A DNA stretch of 64,000 nucleotides from Microbacterium sp. LWH11-1.2 (GTDB lineage Bacteria; Actinomycetota; Actinomycetes; Actinomycetales; Microbacteriaceae): positions 2,232,001 through 2,296,000 of the forward strand of contig NZ_CP151636.1 in assembly GCF_038397745.1 (NCBI RefSeq), given 5' to 3'. The notes beneath the pieces are model-generated. The model saw only the letters and a program-made list of their open reading frames with translations. It made no database searches and was not told the DNA's origin. Positions 62,381 to 64,000 of the stretch are shown in pieces. Numbering within the stretch: position 1 is the first letter of the stretch; each line of letters starts with the position of its first letter. A program made the translations under genes and the position numbers.

Positions 62381-64000
62381 CACTTCGACCGGTTCGGCGA
62401 CCCAGTCGCGCGTCGTCCGCGCCGCCCGCGGCAACCAGCGCACCGCCAAGAGCTGGGGCGCCGAGGCCGCCAAGCGCATGCTCATGAACAACCTCGACCC
62501 CGAGGTCGCCGAGCACCCCGAGGACCTGGTCGTGTACGGCGGCACGGGCAAGGCCGCCCGCAGCTGGGAGGCGTACGACGCGATCGTGCGCACGCTCGAC
62601 GAGCTGGAGCCGGATGAGACGCTGCTCGTGCAGTCGGGCAAGCCGGTCGGGGTGTTCCGCACCCACGAATGGGCGCCGCGCGTGCTGATCGCCAACTCGA
62701 ACCTCGTGGGCGACTGGGCGAACTGGCCCGAGTTCCGTCGGCTCGAAGAGCTCGGACTGATCATGTACGGGCAGATGACCGCGGGGTCGTGGATCTACAT
62801 CGGAACCCAGGGCATCCTGCAGGGGACCTATGAGACCTTCGCCGCCGTCGCCCGCTCGCTGGGTCGCGATTCTCTGCGCGGCACCCTCACCCTCACCGGT
62901 GGCGCCGGGGGCATGGGCGGTGCGCAGCCTCTGGCCGTCACCCTGAACGACGGCGTCGTCCTGATCGTCGATGTCGACGAGACGCGTCTCGCCCGTCGGG
63001 TGGAGCACGGCTACCTCGACGAGTACACGACCGATCTCGACGCCGCCGTGGCGAGGGTCACTGCGGCCAAGGAATCCGGAGAGCCTCTCTCGGTCGGTGT
63101 CGTCGGCAATGCGGCGGAGGTCTTCCCCGAGCTGCTGCGCCGCGGGGTGCCGATCGACATCGTGACCGACCAGACCAGCGCGCACGACCCGCTCGCCTAC
63201 CTTCCGGTGGGCATCTCGGTCGCGGAGTGGAAGGCCGAGGCGGAGCGCGACGCCGAGGACTTCACCCGGCGCTCACGCGATTCGATGGCGCAGCACGTGG
63301 CGGCGATGGTCGCGTTCCAGGATGCCGGGGCCGCGGTGTTCGACTACGGCAACTCGATCAGGGCCGAGGCGCAGCTGGGCGGGTTCGACCGCGCCTTCGA
63401 GTTCCCCGGATTCGTGCCGGCGTACATCCGTCCCCAGTTCGAGGAGGGGCGCGGCCCCTTCCGCTGGGCAGCGCTCTCCGGCGACCCGGAGGACATCTAC
63501 AAGACCGACCGGGCGATCGCGGAGCTCTTCCCCGACGACAAGCCTCTGCACCGCTGGCTCGAGAAGGCGGGGGAGAAGGTCCACTTCGAAGGGCTGCCTG
63601 CCCGCATCTGCTGGCTCGGGTACAAGGAGCGGCACCTTGCGGGCCTCAAGTTCAACGAGATGGTGGCATCCGGCGAGCTGTCCGCACCCATCGTGATCGG
63701 CCGCGATCACCTCGACTCGGGTTCGGTCGCCTCGCCGTATCGGGAGACCGAGGCGATGAAGGACGGTTCGGACGCGATCGCCGACTGGCCGCTGCTGAAC
63801 GCACTGCTCAACACGGCATCCGGTGCCTCATGGGTGTCGCTGCACCACGGCGGCGGCGTCGGCATCGGCCGCTCGATCCACGCCGGTCAGGTCTCGGTCG
63901 CCGACGGCTCGGCGCTCGCCGCGGAGAAGCTCGAGCGCGTGCTGACCAACGACCCCGGTACCGGAGTCATGCGACACGTGGATGCCGGGTACGAGCACGC
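62373..64000 (+). CDS. hutU: urocanate hydratase, cut by the window edge
   Basis: At least 542 codons; the end lies beyond the window. Urocanase turns urocanate into imidazolonepropionate with tightly bound NAD. The NAD motif [13 protein letters not shown], the YGGTGKAAR start region and the active-site Cys block [13 protein letters not shown] are present, as is the [13 protein letters not shown] segment. Families run to about 550-560 residues, so only a few residues are missing. The ATG at 62373 overlaps hutH by 8 bases; the two are coupled. Confidence 0.96.
   Translation, partial: MADTSTGSATQSRVVRAARGNQRTAKSWGAEAAKRMLMNNLDPEVAEHPEDLVVYGGTGKAARSWEAYDAIVRTLDELEPDETLLVQSGKPVGVFRTHEWAPRVLIANSNLVGDWANWPEFRRLEELGLIMYGQMTAGSWIYIGTQGILQGTYETFAAVARSLGRDSLRGTLTLTGGAGGMGGAQPLAVTLNDGVVLIVDVDETRLARRVEHGYLDEYTTDLDAAVARVTAAKESGEPLSVGVVGNAAEVFPELLRRGVPIDIVTDQTSAHDPLAYLPVGISVAEWKAEAERDAEDFTRRSRDSMAQHVAAMVAFQDAGAAVFDYGNSIRAEAQLGGFDRAFEFPGFVPAYIRPQFEEGRGPFRWAALSGDPEDIYKTDRAIAELFPDDKPLHRWLEKAGEKVHFEGLPARICWLGYKERHLAGLKFNEMVASGELSAPIVIGRDHLDSGSVASPYRETEAMKDGSDAIADWPLLNALLNTASGASWVSLHHGGGVGIGRSIHAGQVSVADGSALAAEKLERVLTNDPGTGVMRHVDAGYEH

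Overview
The window is high-GC actinobacterial chromosome. The 16S rRNA signature, the H54a-type insert in the 23S rRNA, the gene content (Lsr2, IdeR/DtxR, WXG100, GroEL under CIRCE control, XPB-type helicase, DUF3263, DUF3027) and a C50 carotenoid cluster point to Microbacteriaceae, most likely Microbacterium. The 16S resembles the M. oxydans/paraoxydans type as I remember it; no search was run. Most of the window reads as core chromosome. I see no CRISPR array, insertion sequence, prophage or plasmid origin.

Layout. 0-5.4 kb: a cell-surface block with two divergent twin-arginine-type secreted proteins, an LAVTG-anchored thioester/VaFE adhesin, and an ECF sigma factor fused to a zinc-finger, membrane segments and an extracellular domain. 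5.5-15.3 kb: aldo/keto reductase, a four-gene ABC exporter plus two-component operon, SRAP and MmcQ/YjbR genes, a DMT transporter, nitroreductase and MsrB, DUF2332, DUF3263 and a LytR_C protein. 15.3-21.1 kb: groEL with two CIRCE operators, an orphan WXG100 protein, an OmpR-type two-component pair and a CPBP protease. 21.1-29.7 kb: XPB helicase with its associated-domain partner, a cold-shock protein and DUF3027 pair, serC, dtxR/ideR, an M23 peptidase with a long leader, a terminator-ended small transcript carrying a 36-codon ORF, and an HNH nuclease. 29.8-38.5 kb: tRNA-Arg(CCT) and the translationally coupled idi-crtE-crtB-crtI-crtYe-crtYf-crtEb-mmpL cluster, divergent from a CrtR-like MarR regulator. 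38.5-42.4 kb: Lsr2, an SMR guanidinium-type exporter behind a guanidine-III (ykkC-III) riboswitch, a RamA-like LuxR regulator, and a DUF485/SSS monocarboxylate symporter pair. 42.4-47 kb: an alkyltransferase-like protein without its catalytic Cys, divergent from a 1239-aa DUF4011/SF1 helicase/REase protein whose ATPase motifs are degenerate. 47-52 kb: mscL, a zinc-ribbon protein, 5-FTHF cyclo-ligase, galU-rimJ-glpR/sepX-like synteny, tRNA-Ala(CGC) and a SnoaL/HxlR pair. 52-57.8 kb: a complete rrn operon (16S-23S-5S, no spacer tRNA). 57.8-64 kb: a lipoprotein, a LuxR regulator with two tandem HTH domains, and the hut locus (IclR, hutH, partial hutU running off the right edge).

The genes mostly form short operons with 4-bp ATGA/GTGA overlaps. 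Eleven starts carry a TANNNT -10 element 6-8 nt before the start codon, the arrangement of leaderless mRNAs. The strongest leads for new biology are the degenerate helicase/nuclease beside the Cys-less alkyltransferase-like protein, the sigma/anti-sigma/sensor fusion in the surface block, the small RNA/ORF whose stop codon lies inside its own terminator, and the double-HTH LuxR protein. The guanidine-III riboswitch is a known class, but its RBS-exposing switch can be read directly in the sequence.
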